Assembly: GCA_036874045.1 (NCBI GenBank)
Contig: CM072337.1
Coordinates: 4,836,001-4,900,000 of the forward strand
Direction: 5' to 3'
DNA from: Cymodocea nodosa
Taxonomy: Eukaryota; Streptophyta; Magnoliopsida; Alismatales; Cymodoceaceae
Length of the DNA stretch: 64,000 nucleotides
Of the stretch, positions 44,117-55,944 are shown in pieces. Both the position numbers and the translations under genes were made by a program. The notes under the pieces were generated by a model. That model made no database searches. It saw nothing but the letters and a program-made list of their open reading frames with translations, and had not been told where the DNA came from. Every line of letters begins with the position of its first letter. The stretch's first letter is position 1.

Positions 44117-46286
44117 TGTAAAGTATCAATTTGTGCATTTTATATATGTTAATTCATGCATGTTAAGGATTATAAAGTGCAAATATATATGTTCTAATGT
44201 GGAATTACATGCAAATCATATTTTTAGACATATGCATGAATTAAGGATTAAATAGTTAATAATGTACAAATTTATCCTTTATTAAATTAACACCTAGTCA
44301 ATTAGCCCATGTGTAGATATAAGTAATTTATATATTGATTTCATGCATATCTTAAAAGAATTATCATTAAGATATGAAATCAAATAATCCTCAATAGAGC
44401 AAGCAATATATTATGCACATTTCATTTTTTGCTTTATAATTGAGTAACAATTTATGTGTAATGTGCTTATGCATTTAATGTTATCTTTTGAGTTGTTGTA
44501 GGTGAGGACGTGGACCCTTGGATTAAATCATGGGAAATCAACAACTCATGGTCATCCAATTCAAACTCCACAATCAATCAATCAATGATTAAAGCTTGCC
44601 TAAATTAGAAGGTCTCAATTGGAAGAAGTTTGAATTCTTTCCATAGATGAATGACAAGGGAAGAGAAAAGTGCATGGCCGACCAAGGAAACATCTCATCT
44701 CCTTTTTCCTCCATGCAAAGGACCAAGAAAAGAAATCCAAAGAAAAATTTCATCCTCCCTTCTTCCAGCCAAGGTTGTGGACGAGCTCTCCTCCAAGATT
44801 GGTGAGCTAGACGTCTTCCCCCTCATACTAGAAGACCTCCTTCTCTCCACTCCAAGCCGACATACGGAAGGACCTCCACAGGTGAAATCGGTAGTATTGG
44901 AGGCATGTGTGCAGCATTGGAAGAGCTTAGGACGTGATCTTCAAGATGAGGTAATAGGAAGCATCAAAATTGAGAGGAAAGCCAACAACTTCATATATCT
45001 TGGAAGTGGTTGAAAACGTGCAACCACCACTTCAAAGCAACCCTAGAGACCTCTTTTGGACGTGCTGCAGGTGGTGACAGCCCTATGGTGTGTTGGTGTG
45101 ACGTGATTCAAGGTTCAAAGGTAGCTCGTGCTTGAAAAAAGGTGGAGAACTCAAAGGTATATTGGAGAAGAGAGATCCTCATACTTGAATATCAAATTTT
45201 CATATCATATGTGTATGAGTATTTAGGTTTTTAATTCATTTGTTATGTGCACATGTAGTATGTTATTTAAATGATGATTTTGTTTAAGAATATTAGTTGT
45301 TTTACAATATATTTCATGGAATATGGTTACTTCATGTGAATGTGTGAATGTTGTGAATAAAACTAACTCTTAACCCTTGTGAATGCATGTATATCTTATT
45401 TGCTGTAAATTCCTGTATGAGCCTTGTTTTGTTATATGTTGTATGACTTGATTTCTCTGAGTTATATGTCGTGTTATAGCTTGTTTTGTAAGTACCTTAA
45501 GTGTACAATACCTACGTAGTGTTGTTGGAATTTTTTAGAATTCATTTCTTTAGTTTTTTGATTATTCTTTTGAAGGTAGCATCTGCTCTATTTTACTGGT
45601 CGAGTGACAAATTGTGCTCGACGCCTTCGTGTTGCCTTGCTTTTGTGCATTCCGAAATGTTTTCCTGTAAATTTTCCTGATTAGAGAAACGAGTTATCTT
45701 TTAAGGCACGGTGATTTCGTGGTGTTTCATGAAGATTTGATTTAGTTATAATTTTTACACTAACGACGCGTTTTTGGAAAGTTTTCAGAATCGTTTTGCG
45801 CACTGTTTTTATATCTGACTTTGGCAGCAACCTAGAGTGAATTAGTCCTGAAAATCACTTCCATTTTAAATATAACTCGATGAACTTTTCAACCAATATT
45901 TTCTCTGGATTTTTCAATGTCCAGGCTGGAAGAAATAAGAGTTAGAATTTGGACTAATTTCTGTGATTCCAGAAACGTGAACTTAAGATTTTCTTGAGTT
46001 TTCTAGCTATTAGCTCGAGGAATTAACAAGTTTTTTGCTACTTTGAAATCTTTATTATATTTTTGTAAATTGTAACTTAATTGCATGTAATTAGAGTTTT
46101 AATTGTGTATTTAATGGTATGGATGTTTTATTGGATAATCATTTTAATAAAATTATTTAAGACAAACTCCTTATGGATTCGACCTGCACTTGTACATACT
46201 TATTACAATGGGCACCATGCGCTTGCAATTATAAATGTAAAATTTACACTTTTGTCGTTAATTTAACAACACATAAAAGCGTTACA
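44117..46286 (+). repeat. 5' LTR of Gypsy-M
   Basis: 2170 bp, from TGTAAAGTATC to GCGTTACA, homologous to 57501-59667 throughout. A GC-richer island at about 44640-45120 includes an open frame (44651-45013). The priming-site array begins within three bases of its end. No CGGATAGTTA words are evident in this LTR; they are in the leader instead. Confidence 0.92.
44651..45013 (+). other. Open frame inside the Gypsy-M 5' LTR
   Basis: About 120 codons. From SSSLLPAKVVDELSSKIGEL to FIYLGSG-stop it matches the frame at 58029-58391 in the 3' LTR; the N-terminal parts are in different frames because of a 4-bp difference. The region is clearly richer in G+C than the surrounding LTR and carries no stop over the shared 80 codons in either copy. 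I do not recognise the protein. It may be a captured host exon or part of the leader. Confidence 0.35.
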
Positions 46287-46376
46287 AGTTTTTGACGTCA
46301 TTGCTAGGGAATAAATACAAGTTTTTGGTGTTGTTGCCGGGGAATAAATACAAGTTTTTGACGCCATTGCCGGGGA
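46284..46376 (+). repeat. Triplicated primer-binding-site unit (tRNA-Asp type)
   Basis: A 33-bp unit starting ACAAGTTTTTG occurs at 46284-46316, 46317-46349 and, shortened, at 46350-46376. Each contains a version of TTGACGCCATTGCCGGGGA, which is complementary to the 3' end of plant tRNA-Asp as used by Athila-type elements. The third copy is nearest the consensus; the first has GCTAGGGA. The first begins at the very end of the LTR. Confidence 0.85.
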
Positions 46377-47840
46377 GTTTTGGTGCTTTAAAATGATTTA
46401 TTAGATGATTTGCAAGATTTAATATCCTTTATATTGTTCTAGTTTTGTGTGTTTTCTTGTTGAGTTATTATTTTTCTTTGTTTGTTTGCAAGGAAATGGA
46501 TACATGGATTGGCCATTCTATGTATTCAATTCTTTGTTATCTGAATTGCTTGTTACATGTTTAATTCAAGTATATAAATTGGTGACAAGTAGCTTAACGG
46601 AGTAATGATAATCTTTGTATACAAATTATTAAGACAAAATCTGCCTATCTAGAAATTTAAATTTTTGATGTGCACGAGATTAGAACTCATTTTTATGATA
46701 TTTTTCCTGAAATACTTGGATTCTGAGATTTCTTTTGAGTACTTATGCATAAAATTCTGATTAGTATGTTAAAACATAAAAATCTTAGAAAACAAAGATG
46801 TTTTATAGAATTCTGGATAGGTTTCTGCTAATGAATTTTGAAAATATGATATTATGAAAGTATTTAAAATTTAATTCAGTGATTTTTTTTAGAAACTAGA
46901 TGAAATTATCTTTCCAACGAATATTTACATGTTTCATTTGGAGTTGTGTAGAATTCTATGTGAATTTTTAAATTTGGCATATTAGATTTATCCAATATTA
47001 TGAAAATCAGATAGTTAAGGGCATAACTATCCGACCCTCATGGAAAAATCGGATAGTTATAGCCATAACTATCTGATCCTTCCCCTGACCGGAGGGTTAA
47101 ACCCATAACTCTCCGATTGTACAGTAAAATCGGATAGTTAAGGTGAGCTATCCGATGTCTATCGGATGGTTATTTTCTGGGCAGGATTTTCATAGCATAC
47201 ACTCTTATATTTGAAACTGCAGTTACATGTTTGAATAAAAATTATTTTTGGAAAATTTCCATGAAACTACAGTAGTTTATCTTTCAAAAAAGGTATTATA
47301 CGTTGTATTTGGATTTATATAAATTTCTGGAGAATTTTTCTAAGATGACATGTTCTGCAGATTACGAATTCTGAGTTATCTGAGTTTCACACGATTTTGA
47401 CAATACTTCAGTTTTGGAAATTTTTGTCTCTGATTTTTTTTAGAAAATAAAAGTAATTACCTTTCAAAAGAGTATTTATTTGTGAATTTACAAGTTATAT
47501 GAATTTCTGTAGAAAACTTTTAAGTCAAGGTAGTACAGTTTAGTTTCAGAAATTCCATGACTACTTGTTTTAGATGAAACTCAAATTATATACAATGTTT
47601 GTGAGATATATGCTTTGCTGTTTGTATCTAGAATTTAGTGGCATGATAATAGAATAGTCACTAAATGAATCTACGAAAAATTACGTTTCAAGTAAAAGAA
47701 AAAATAATTATTTATCAATTTCTCTATTATGTTGCAGATTTGCTTAAATCACTTGAAGATTGTGCTTGATTGAATACATTCGGTTTGTTCATTTAGTTGA
47801 AAATTTGCATGCCATTCTAGATAAATATTTAATTTATAAT
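46377..47840 (+). other. Gypsy-M leader (noncoding) with hairpin words
   Basis: 1.46 kb with no coding frame where gag would be expected. At 46990-47180 four inverted word pairs are packed together: GGATAGTTA/TAACTATC (47050-47075), GGAGGGTTA/TAACTCTCC (47091-47115), CGGATAGTTA...CTATCCG (47131-47154). Around 46870-47560 loosely repeated blocks with GATTTTTTTTAGAAA and CTTTCAAAAGAGTATT occur about 150-400 bp apart. A TTATGTTGCAG at about 47728-47738 looks like a splice acceptor just before the pol frame. Confidence 0.55.
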
Positions 47841-50800
47841 ATGGATGAATTTAATTTTGATTTGACACCTACATGTTCTAAATGCAAATTGAATAATCAT
47901 GTTGATGCTGATTGCCCATTTTATATGCTAAATAGCAATGTAGGTGCATGTTCTAGTTCTAATGTTAGCCTATCTATGCCAAATTTAAATTATAATGCTG
48001 ATGCTTATGACACTAGTAGGTATAGTTGTGAAATTAAAATGGAAAAGCCTATAGGAAATATTCCCTATGTTGAATCTTCAGTCAACTTAGCTATGGCAAT
48101 TGCTGAACTTAACACCTCTATGGATTTATTAAACTTAGCAAAAGCCTCTAGTGCCCCCATTGACATAGATGGTTATGAAAACATAGATTTAGGATCAACA
48201 TCCTTAGTTGAGGATGAATTAGTTGAAACTTATGTTGCTTTAAGGTCTGGGAGAGAGGTGAGCATTCCTGAAAAGGAAACTCCTTCTCTTGTATCGATGA
48301 GTGTTCCTATAGATGATTTAGGTTCATCCAATCAACTAAATAAAGAATCTGAAAACGAAATTTTATTGGGTGGTAAAAAGGGTAAAGGTAAGTTATCCAA
48401 GGTAAGTATCCCTTTAGAAAGTCAACCTGCCCCTTTTCCCCATAGATTAAGAACTCCACATAAGGATATTGATTAGAATATTAAGATGAGAGAAATCTTT
48501 GAATATGTTAGGATTAACATTCCATTACTAAATGCAATAGAGCAAATACCTACCTATACCAAGTTTTTAAAGGAGTTATGTACAAAGAAGCGAGCTAGGA
48601 AGACACCTATGAAAGTATGCTTAGCTAAATCCGTTAGTGCCTATTTCTACCAAGACTTGCCTAAGAAGTTTAGTAATCCAGGTACTCCAATCATCTCTTG
48701 TACAATTGGAGATACCTATTTTGATAGAGCATTGATAGATTTGGGAGCAAGAGTAAATGTTATGTCATCTGGTGTTTATGTGAACCTAGGACTTAATGGT
48801 ATTCAACCCACTAAGGTTCTCATTCAATTAGTTGACCATTCTTTTAAAACTCCCTTAGGAGTTGTTGAGAATATATTGATTAAGATTAAAGATTTTGTAT
48901 ATCCCATAGATTTTATTGTCTTAGAAAATCAACCTTCACCTGGTAGAAAGCAGAATGTGCCCCTTATTTTAGGATGACCCTTCCTAGCCATAGTAGAAGC
49001 ATATATAGGATGTAGAGATGGGTCTATGCAAATAACATATGGTGATGCTAAGGTTGATTTAAATATTTTTAAATCTCACCCAAAAGTTAAAATTTTAGAT
49101 AATGAGAATTTTAATGTAAGCTTATTAAACATTATGGACGAAGGTGAGGGGGTAGAAAATTATAGTTTATCTAAAGATGAAGATTATCCACCTATAGAAG
49201 ATGAGGTTGATCTAGAACATATCTATGACTTAGATGATGACATTGGTGAGAGTGATAGTATTTTTGAATTAAATTATATAGAGCCTCTAGAAAGAGATTT
49301 AGGAGAGGTTAAGAAACCATCTATTGTAGAACCACCTTCTCTTGAACTAAAACCCTTGCCTCAAGACCTTAAGTATGCCTATTTGGGAAAAGAGAATACC
49401 TTGCCAGTTATTTTGTCTTCCCATCTTTCTAGAGAGCAAGAAGAGAAGTTGTTGGTAATTTTAAAAGAACATAAGGAGGCCATTGGTTGGATCATGGCCG
49501 ACATCAAAGGAATTGACCCTAGTTTATGTCAACATAGAATTCATTTGGATAATGACATTACACCTTCTAGGGACCCATAGAGAAGATTAAACCCAAACAT
49601 AAAAGATGTGGTTAGAAAAGAAATTATTAAGTGGCTAGATCATGACATCATTTATCCTAATTCTAATAGTCCTTGGGTTAGCCCTGTTCAAATTGTCCCA
49701 AAGAAATCTGGTATTACAGTTGTAGAAAATAGTAATCATGAACTAGTCCCTACTAGAGTGCAAACAGGATGGCGAGTGTGTATTGACTATAGGAAACTTA
49801 ATACCGCCACTAGGAAAGACCATTTCCCCTTGCCTTTTATGGATCAAATATTAGAGAAGTTAGCTGGGCAAGAATATTATTGTTTTCTAGATGGTTATTC
49901 TGGATATAACCAAATTCCTATAGCACCCTGTGACCAAGAGAAAACCACATTCACATGTCCTTTTAGTACTTTTGCATTCTGGCGCATGCCCTTTGGTTTG
50001 TGTAATGCTCCTACAACTTTTCAAAGGTGTATGACTGGAATCTTTTCGGACATGATTGATAACTTCTTAGAGATTTTTATAGATGATTTCTCTATGTCAG
50101 GATCTTCCTTTGATATTTGTCTTAAGAATTTAGAATTGGTTTTAAAAAGATGTATAGAGAAAAATTTGGTTTTAAATTGGGAGAAATGCCACTTCATGGT
50201 GCAACATGGAATCATGTTGGGCCATGTTGTTTCTAAGAATGGGTTGGAAGTAGATAAGGTCAAATTAGACTTGATAGCCAACCTACCACCCCCTAAATCT
50301 ATTAAGGATATAAGAGCATTTTTGGGTCATGCTGGGTTTTATAGATAGTTTATTAAAGATTTTAGTAAGATTGCCCGTCCTTTAACTAGTTTATTATCAA
50401 AGGATAAGTTTGAATTCTCTGGAGAATGTCAAGATGCCTTTGATAAGCTTAAGGGAGCCCTCACCTCAGCACCTATTGTGTATCCACCTGATTGGTCTCA
50501 ACCATTCGAGTTGATGTGCGATGTATCAGATTATGCAATTGGTGCTATGTTGGGGCAAAGAATTGATAAATTTCCTAGGGTAATCTATTATCCTACTAAA
50601 ACTCTTAATGCGGCCTAATTGAACTATACAGTTACAGAGAAAGAATTTTTAGCTATAGTTTTTGCTCTTGAGAAGTTTAGATCTTATTTGTTAGGCTCTA
50701 AGGTTATCATTTTCACTGATCACTCTGCCATTAAATATTTATTAGCTAAAAAGATGCTAAGGCTAGATTAGTTAGATAGATTCTTCTCTTGTAAGAATTT

Positions 50801-51154
50801 GATATTGAGATAAAAGATAAGAAAGGATGTGAGAATGTAGTTGCCGACCACTTGTCTCATATTGTCACACCCCAAGGGGAGTTACCCATTGATGAATCAT
50901 TTCCTAAGGAGTAGTTGATGGCTATAACTCCAATCCCTTGGTTTGCAAATATTGTGAATTATCTTGTGACAAAACGACTACCTAGTAATTGGTCAAGGCA
51001 AGATATTAAGAGATTTTTAGCTAGGGTCAAAGAATTTTATTGGGATGACCCCTATCTTTATAAGTTAGGCCCTGATTTGATTTTAAGGAGATGCATCCTA
51101 GATATGGAAATTCATAGTATGCCATCTTTTTGTCATGACCAACCTACTAGTGGT
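47841..51154 (+). pseudogene. pol: Gypsy-M pol, first part: zinc knuckle, protease, RT, RNase H
   Basis: ATG 47841 starts MDEFNFDLTPT, followed at once by a CCHC knuckle CSKCKLNNHVDADC (residues 12-25). The LRSGRE and PFPHRLR signatures that normally follow Gag come next, then protease with IDLGARVNVM (catalytic Asp 48738-48740, Ser after DLGA changed to Arg). RT has IDYRKLNTATRKD, FLDGYSGYNQIP, MPFGLCNAPTTFQRCM and the FIDDF box (about 50078-50092). RNase H has [17 protein letters not shown] and FTDHSAIKYL. Stops: TAG 48474, TGA 48975, TAG 49578, TAG 50346, TAA near 50617 and TAG/TAA near 50790-50805. A frame change occurs near 50750. The frame is cut at 51154 in the integrase N-terminus (FCHDQPTSG). 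Confidence 0.92.
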
Positions 51155-53293
51155 TGTTTAGATTGAAAAAGTGCATATTATTAACGGTTAAATAATGGTT
51201 AATTGCATAATATTTAGCTTATCATATGAAAATTAAGCCATTATGTTATAATTGCACTATTATATGCTTTAATTGAAGAATCTGCTTAATTTGGGGGAAT
51301 TAATGCTAATTTAGTACATTTCTGAACTGTTGGTAAGTTGCACACTGTGCAATACTTAAGTATCCGAATTTTCTGATATTTCAGACAATTATGTTTAACA
51401 TACCGAACAAATTCGGACAGTTATGTTTAATAGATCGAACATGTATCGGATAGTTATGTTTAAATTGCTGAACAGTTATGTTTTGAGAGAATATTTTGTT
51501 ATTTCTTGAAGTACACGTGTCGAAACCATAATGAATGACTTAAGTGAGCTTTCGGTGAGTTATCTATAACTATCCGAAATTGCAGCTGAGCATCGGATAG
51601 TTAGCTCCGTAACTCTCCGAAATGTAATTTTATGATTAAACTACTACTGACACATGTCGAGATCTGGTAGATTTACTTAAGTTATATATCGGTGAGTTAT
51701 TTGTAACTATCCGAAATGCATCTGAGCATCGGATAGTTAAATTCATAAGTATCTGAAATGCACCTAAGCATCGGATAGTTAAATTTATGCACGTGTTGAA
51801 TTTAAATGCTTTAGTATATCATGTGAGATGCACATGTTTAACTCGTTAAGTTAGCATAACTGTACGCGTTGAGTTACATGAATACACACTAAGGTAACAC
51901 ATTATGTTAGCGGCTTATTTCTTTATTGCATGTGTTTTATAGTTAAATCTATTTTCTAATATGCCACCGTAGCAGTTGCAGGAACAGACAGTTGGAAGAG
52001 AAAAACCACGTTTGTACGTATCGCGCAGGGAAAGAAATCATTGCCGTTGATACGAATGAAGGAAATCCAACCAACCATTCAAGCAGAAGTAGTTACTACT
52101 GAAGAAATATAAAACAAAAGAAGAAAAAAGAAGAAGTGTGTGATCGATGGGCGGATAGTGTGTGTAGAGGAGGATGAGTGTCGCAATTCTCTGAAGTTCC
52201 ACACCAACCATCATCATCACCACCATAATCACCAACAATCGGAGGTCTATGAGGATACTTGACTGACGTCGGGTCGATTCCGAGCCAAACATAGTGCCTG
52301 ACAACCACTCTGAGGAGTGATCACGTCGTGGGAAGGGAAGCCATTTTCACCAAGCGCCGACTCATATTTTAGGAGATCGTAAAGCTTTTAGCCTTGGCTT
52401 CGGGTTGATGCCTGTATGTTGAAGAGGAGATCATCTTGCAATTCTAGACTCGCGATTCTATAGGGAGAGGAGACAGAATTGTAAGTGGTTTAATTTTCAA
52501 TAGTGTAATCACGTTGCAAGTAGTGTCGGATGTATTTACTATCAAGTGAGATTACTTTACATTTCACCTTTTGCCCATTTCCATGTTCATATTAAAACAA
52601 AAAGACCAAAAACAATTTATCTATGTTTATATGTTGTATTTGAGTGTTGTATTGTTTGTGTTGTATCGTGATTAATGTTATATTTGTCAGTGTTGTGATT
52701 GTTTTATGTTTATTTTAGTTTTACAGTTTACTAAAATCAGTTCGTTCAAAAGACTTAAAGATTTTAATGGTTACTGTTTGAATTATCTGAATGTTAGTAT
52801 TGCTTAATGATAAATCCAATGTTAACTAACATTAAAGAGCTTAATTGATGTTATTTACAATCTGTGGAATCGCCCAATGGTTGGCTGAATTCCTCTGTAA
52901 ATAGTAGTATTAAAAAGAAAAGATAGGCTTGTGGAGTTAACTTAAGTCCACGAGGTTAGTCCGTTGAGTTAGCCATAACTCAACGAACTTAGTCCGTTGA
53001 GTTAACTATAATTCAACGGAGAGCTTATTGAATATATAAATTTGATTGTTAACAAACGAACAGTTCTCAAGTTCTTCAGCAATTCCCTGTGGGATCGACT
53101 TGTACTTGCACACTGATGCAATAGACACTATGCACTTGCAGTTAAAGTACAAATTGGAATTAATATCTAAATTGTATTAAAGGTTGTTTATTTACTTCTA
53201 AAAGAAAGAATAAGTATAAAGATAAATTAACTAAGTAAAAATAGAAGTAACAAATCCAAGTTTTTCTAGTGTAGTGCTGGGAAAACGCAAATA
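51155..53293 (+). repeat. Solo L LTR inserted in Gypsy-M integrase
   Basis: 2139 bp, begins TGTTTAGATTG and ends CGCAAATA (final CA mutated to TA), with perfect 5-bp duplication GTGGT (51150-51154 and 53294-53298). Collinear with 12424-14623 and 15777-17889. Words at 51360-51790, the CGTTGAGTTA hairpin at 52962-52985, and the antisense frame at 52096-52308 are all present. The integrase frame continues on the other side, which fixes the borders. Confidence 0.95.
52096..52308 (-). other. Antisense open frame inside the L LTR, third copy
   Basis: 70 codons starting MVVRHYVWLGIDPTSVKYPH, homologous to the C-terminal two thirds of 13436-13708. The upstream part is broken by a stop in this copy. 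See 13436-13708. Confidence 0.3.
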
Positions 53294-53298
53294 GTGGT

Positions 53299-54368
53299 CA
53301 TCTTTACCCTATTAAGACTGCAGCTAAAGTTCTTCAATATGGTTTTTTCTAGGCCACATTGCATAAGGATGCATACTTCTATGTTAAGAATTGTATGGAT
53401 TGTCAAAAAGTGGGAAAATTGACTAGAAGAAATATGATGTCGCTTACACCAATTATTGAAGTTGAAGTATTTGACGTGTGGGGTATTGATTTCATGGGAC
53501 CATTCCCTAAGTCTAGAGGTTATTTGTATATTTTGTTAGCTATTGACTATGTGTCCAAATGGGTTGAAGCTATTCCCACACGGACTTGTGATTCTAAGGT
53601 AGTAATCAATTTTATTAAGAGCAATATTTTTGCTAGATTTGGCATTCCTAGAGCAATCATTAGTGAGAGGGGAACATACTTTAATAATAGAAGTATTGAA
53701 GTATTAATGAAAAAATTTGGAGTAAATCATAAAATGACAACCCCCTATCACCCACAAACCAATGGACAAGTGAAAAGGCCAATAAGAAAATTTTGGAGAA
53801 GATAGTAGGAAAGACAAGAAAAGATTGGGTAGAAAAGTTAGATGAGGCATTATAGGCTTATCGAACTACTTTTAAGTTTGTTTTAAATATGTCTCCATAT
53901 AGAGTAGTGTTTGGAAAGGCATGTCATTTACTAGTAGAGCTTGAGCATAAGGCAAGATAAGCTATTCAAAGACTCAACTTAGATTTAAAGGCTGCTGGTA
54001 AGAAAAGAAATTTTCAATTAACTGAATTAGAAGAAATACGGAGAGAGGCATATGAGAATTCAAGGATAGCTAAGGAGAAAAATAAAGTATTCCATGATAG
54101 TAAGCTCTTCTGTAAGAATTTTGAAGTAGGACAGTAGATATTGTTGTATAATTCTAGATTACATTTATTCCCTCGTAAGCTTAGATCACGATGGACATGA
54201 CCTTTTATGGTAAAAAGTACATTTCCTCATGAAGCAGTTGAGATAGAGAACATTAAAAATGGGGTAATTCTTAAGGTCAATAAACACCAGTTGAAACCAT
54301 TTTTGCAACAAAGAGTATTTGGTAAAGGAGAAAATATTAATCTAGTAGATGCTATCTATGTTGAATAG
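53299..54368 (+). pseudogene. pol: Gypsy-M pol, second part: integrase
   Basis: Continues the integrase zinc finger (HKDAYFYVKNCMDCQ) and core: first catalytic Asp in WGIDFMGPFP; the second is replaced by Glu (GAG at 53665-53667, ISERGTYF); the catalytic Glu region at GQVK is hit by a one-base deletion near 53771 that shifts the frame. The C-terminal part ([57 protein letters not shown]) follows in the new frame to a stop near 54366. Several TAG/TAA/TGA codons. Two catalytic lesions make this integrase inactive. Confidence 0.9.
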
Positions 54369-54549
54369 GATAATAGTTTTTCTTTTTCTTTTCTTTTCTT
54401 ATATAGTTATTCTATTCCTTTTATTTCTTTTCAGTTATGCATTTTGATTCATGCTACTCACTCATCTAACATGCAAGTTGGACTTGGAGACTGCTTCATT
54501 GTAAGTGTTATTTTCCTCTACACTTGCTATTTTAATATCTTTCCATTGC
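54369..54549 (+). other. Short spacer between integrase and the displaced gag
   Basis: Pyrimidine-rich TTTTTCTTTTTCTTTTCTTTT opens it, and a donor-like ATTGTAAGTG lies at about 54499. It could serve as a leader for separate expression of gag; this is inference. Confidence 0.35.
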
Positions 54550-55944
54550 ATGCAACCTTCTAGTTGGGTGAGAGGTTGCACTTCTAAGCTTGTGAGAAGT
54601 ACATCCATAGAAGAGGGTAGAACATTAGGAGAACCATTAGGAATGGAAGAGCAGCAGGGTAACTAACATTTACCTTCTCTTGAGGATATCTGCTATCCTC
54701 AAATACATGACCATCCCTCTTGTCTTGTACTACCACAGGTAGATGGACATAAATTTCAATTGCATATGAATTATGTCAGTCAGTTGCCTAGATTTCATGG
54801 ACTAGATAAGGAAGATGTATATGCATTTCTAAATGACTTTAATGATGTTTGCAACATGATTAATCTACTTGAAGTACCTGTTGATGCAATAAAGTTGAGA
54901 TTTATTCCTTTTGCCCTTCGAGATGATGCAAAGCTATGGTTGAACACCCTTCCTATTAATTCAATTTGTACTTGGACTGATTTTTGTGCTGTCTTTATTA
55001 AGAAATTTCATCCTTTGCATAAGACCATTCAAGCTAAGAATGCTATTCTAAATATCTGCCAGCATACTAATGAACCTTTTTGGAAATATTTTGAACGTTT
55101 CAATAGACTAGTGGCAAGATGTCCTAATCATGGTCTACCTAAATCAAGATAGTGTCAAGTAATCTATGAAGGATTGGATTATTAAACCAAGCTGATGCTA
55201 GAATCTGTATGTCCTGGATGATTCATGAGATTAAATGAAGTCAATGCATGGGATAGACTTGTGGACCTTGTTGAGAGAACAATGGAAATAGAAAGTTCAT
55301 CAGATAGAACATTTGACAGAACTTTGGTAAGGGGAATGCACACAATAGACCCCATGGTAGGCATAGAAGCTAGGATGTCGTCCATGGTAAAGAAAGTAGA
55401 AGATCTGATTATAAGTCAACAAAAGGAAAAAGATAAAGTGGTTGAAGTAAAGTGTATAGCATGTGGAATTCCTAGGCACATCATGGAAGAATGCCCTACA
55501 ATGCAAGGACAACAGTTTGAGGAAGTCAATGTCATTGGTATGGGACAAAGGTCATTCCAACCGTCATCACACAATACCCCAAGATGGAGAAACCATCCCA
55601 ATTTTTCGTGGCGACAACCGGAAGCACTTGGAAATCGTACTGAGCATCATGGACCCACTCAGCCAAATTTAAGTGATAGAATGTCTGCTTTGGAGAAAAG
55701 ATTTACTGAAATGGAGAAAGGGATTCAATCCCTAATTCAAGTTAGCAGACAAGTAAATCCCATTTTAGCTAGCCATGACCAAATCATTAAGGGATTAGAA
55801 GCAAAGTTTGATAGGTTGTCTACTTCATCTGGAAGTAGAGCCCGGGGAGAATTACCAAGTAACACTGTACCAAATCCCCGCATGGCAGGTGTGCACTTGG
55901 CACAAGGAGAGACTTTAGGAACCAACCCTTCATCATTTGCATGA
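54550..55944 (+). pseudogene. gag: Gypsy-M gag, located downstream of pol
   Basis: ATG 54550 to TGA 55942-55944, 465 codons in one frame, with stops TAA 54664, TAG 55150, a TAA near 55183 and a TGA near 55219. Residues about 71-205 form the Ty3-type capsid domain: LPRFHGLDKEDVYAFL, LRFIPFALRDDAKLWLNTLP, WTDFCAVFIKKFHP, FWKYFERFNRLVARCPNHG. A zinc knuckle CIACGIPRHIMEEC starts at 55453 (about residue 302). WRNHPNFSW and LPSNTVPNPR, which in Athila-type polyproteins come just before the LRSG segment of pol, are present here. So this is a real Athila-type Gag lying after integrase, inside the same LTR pair. No second gag is found upstream. Confidence 0.88.

Noticed and set aside
46081..46266. 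Short open frame at the end of the Gypsy-M 5' LTR
   Set aside because: Broken in the 3' LTR counterpart and composed of hydrophobic low-complexity codons typical of AT-rich DNA.
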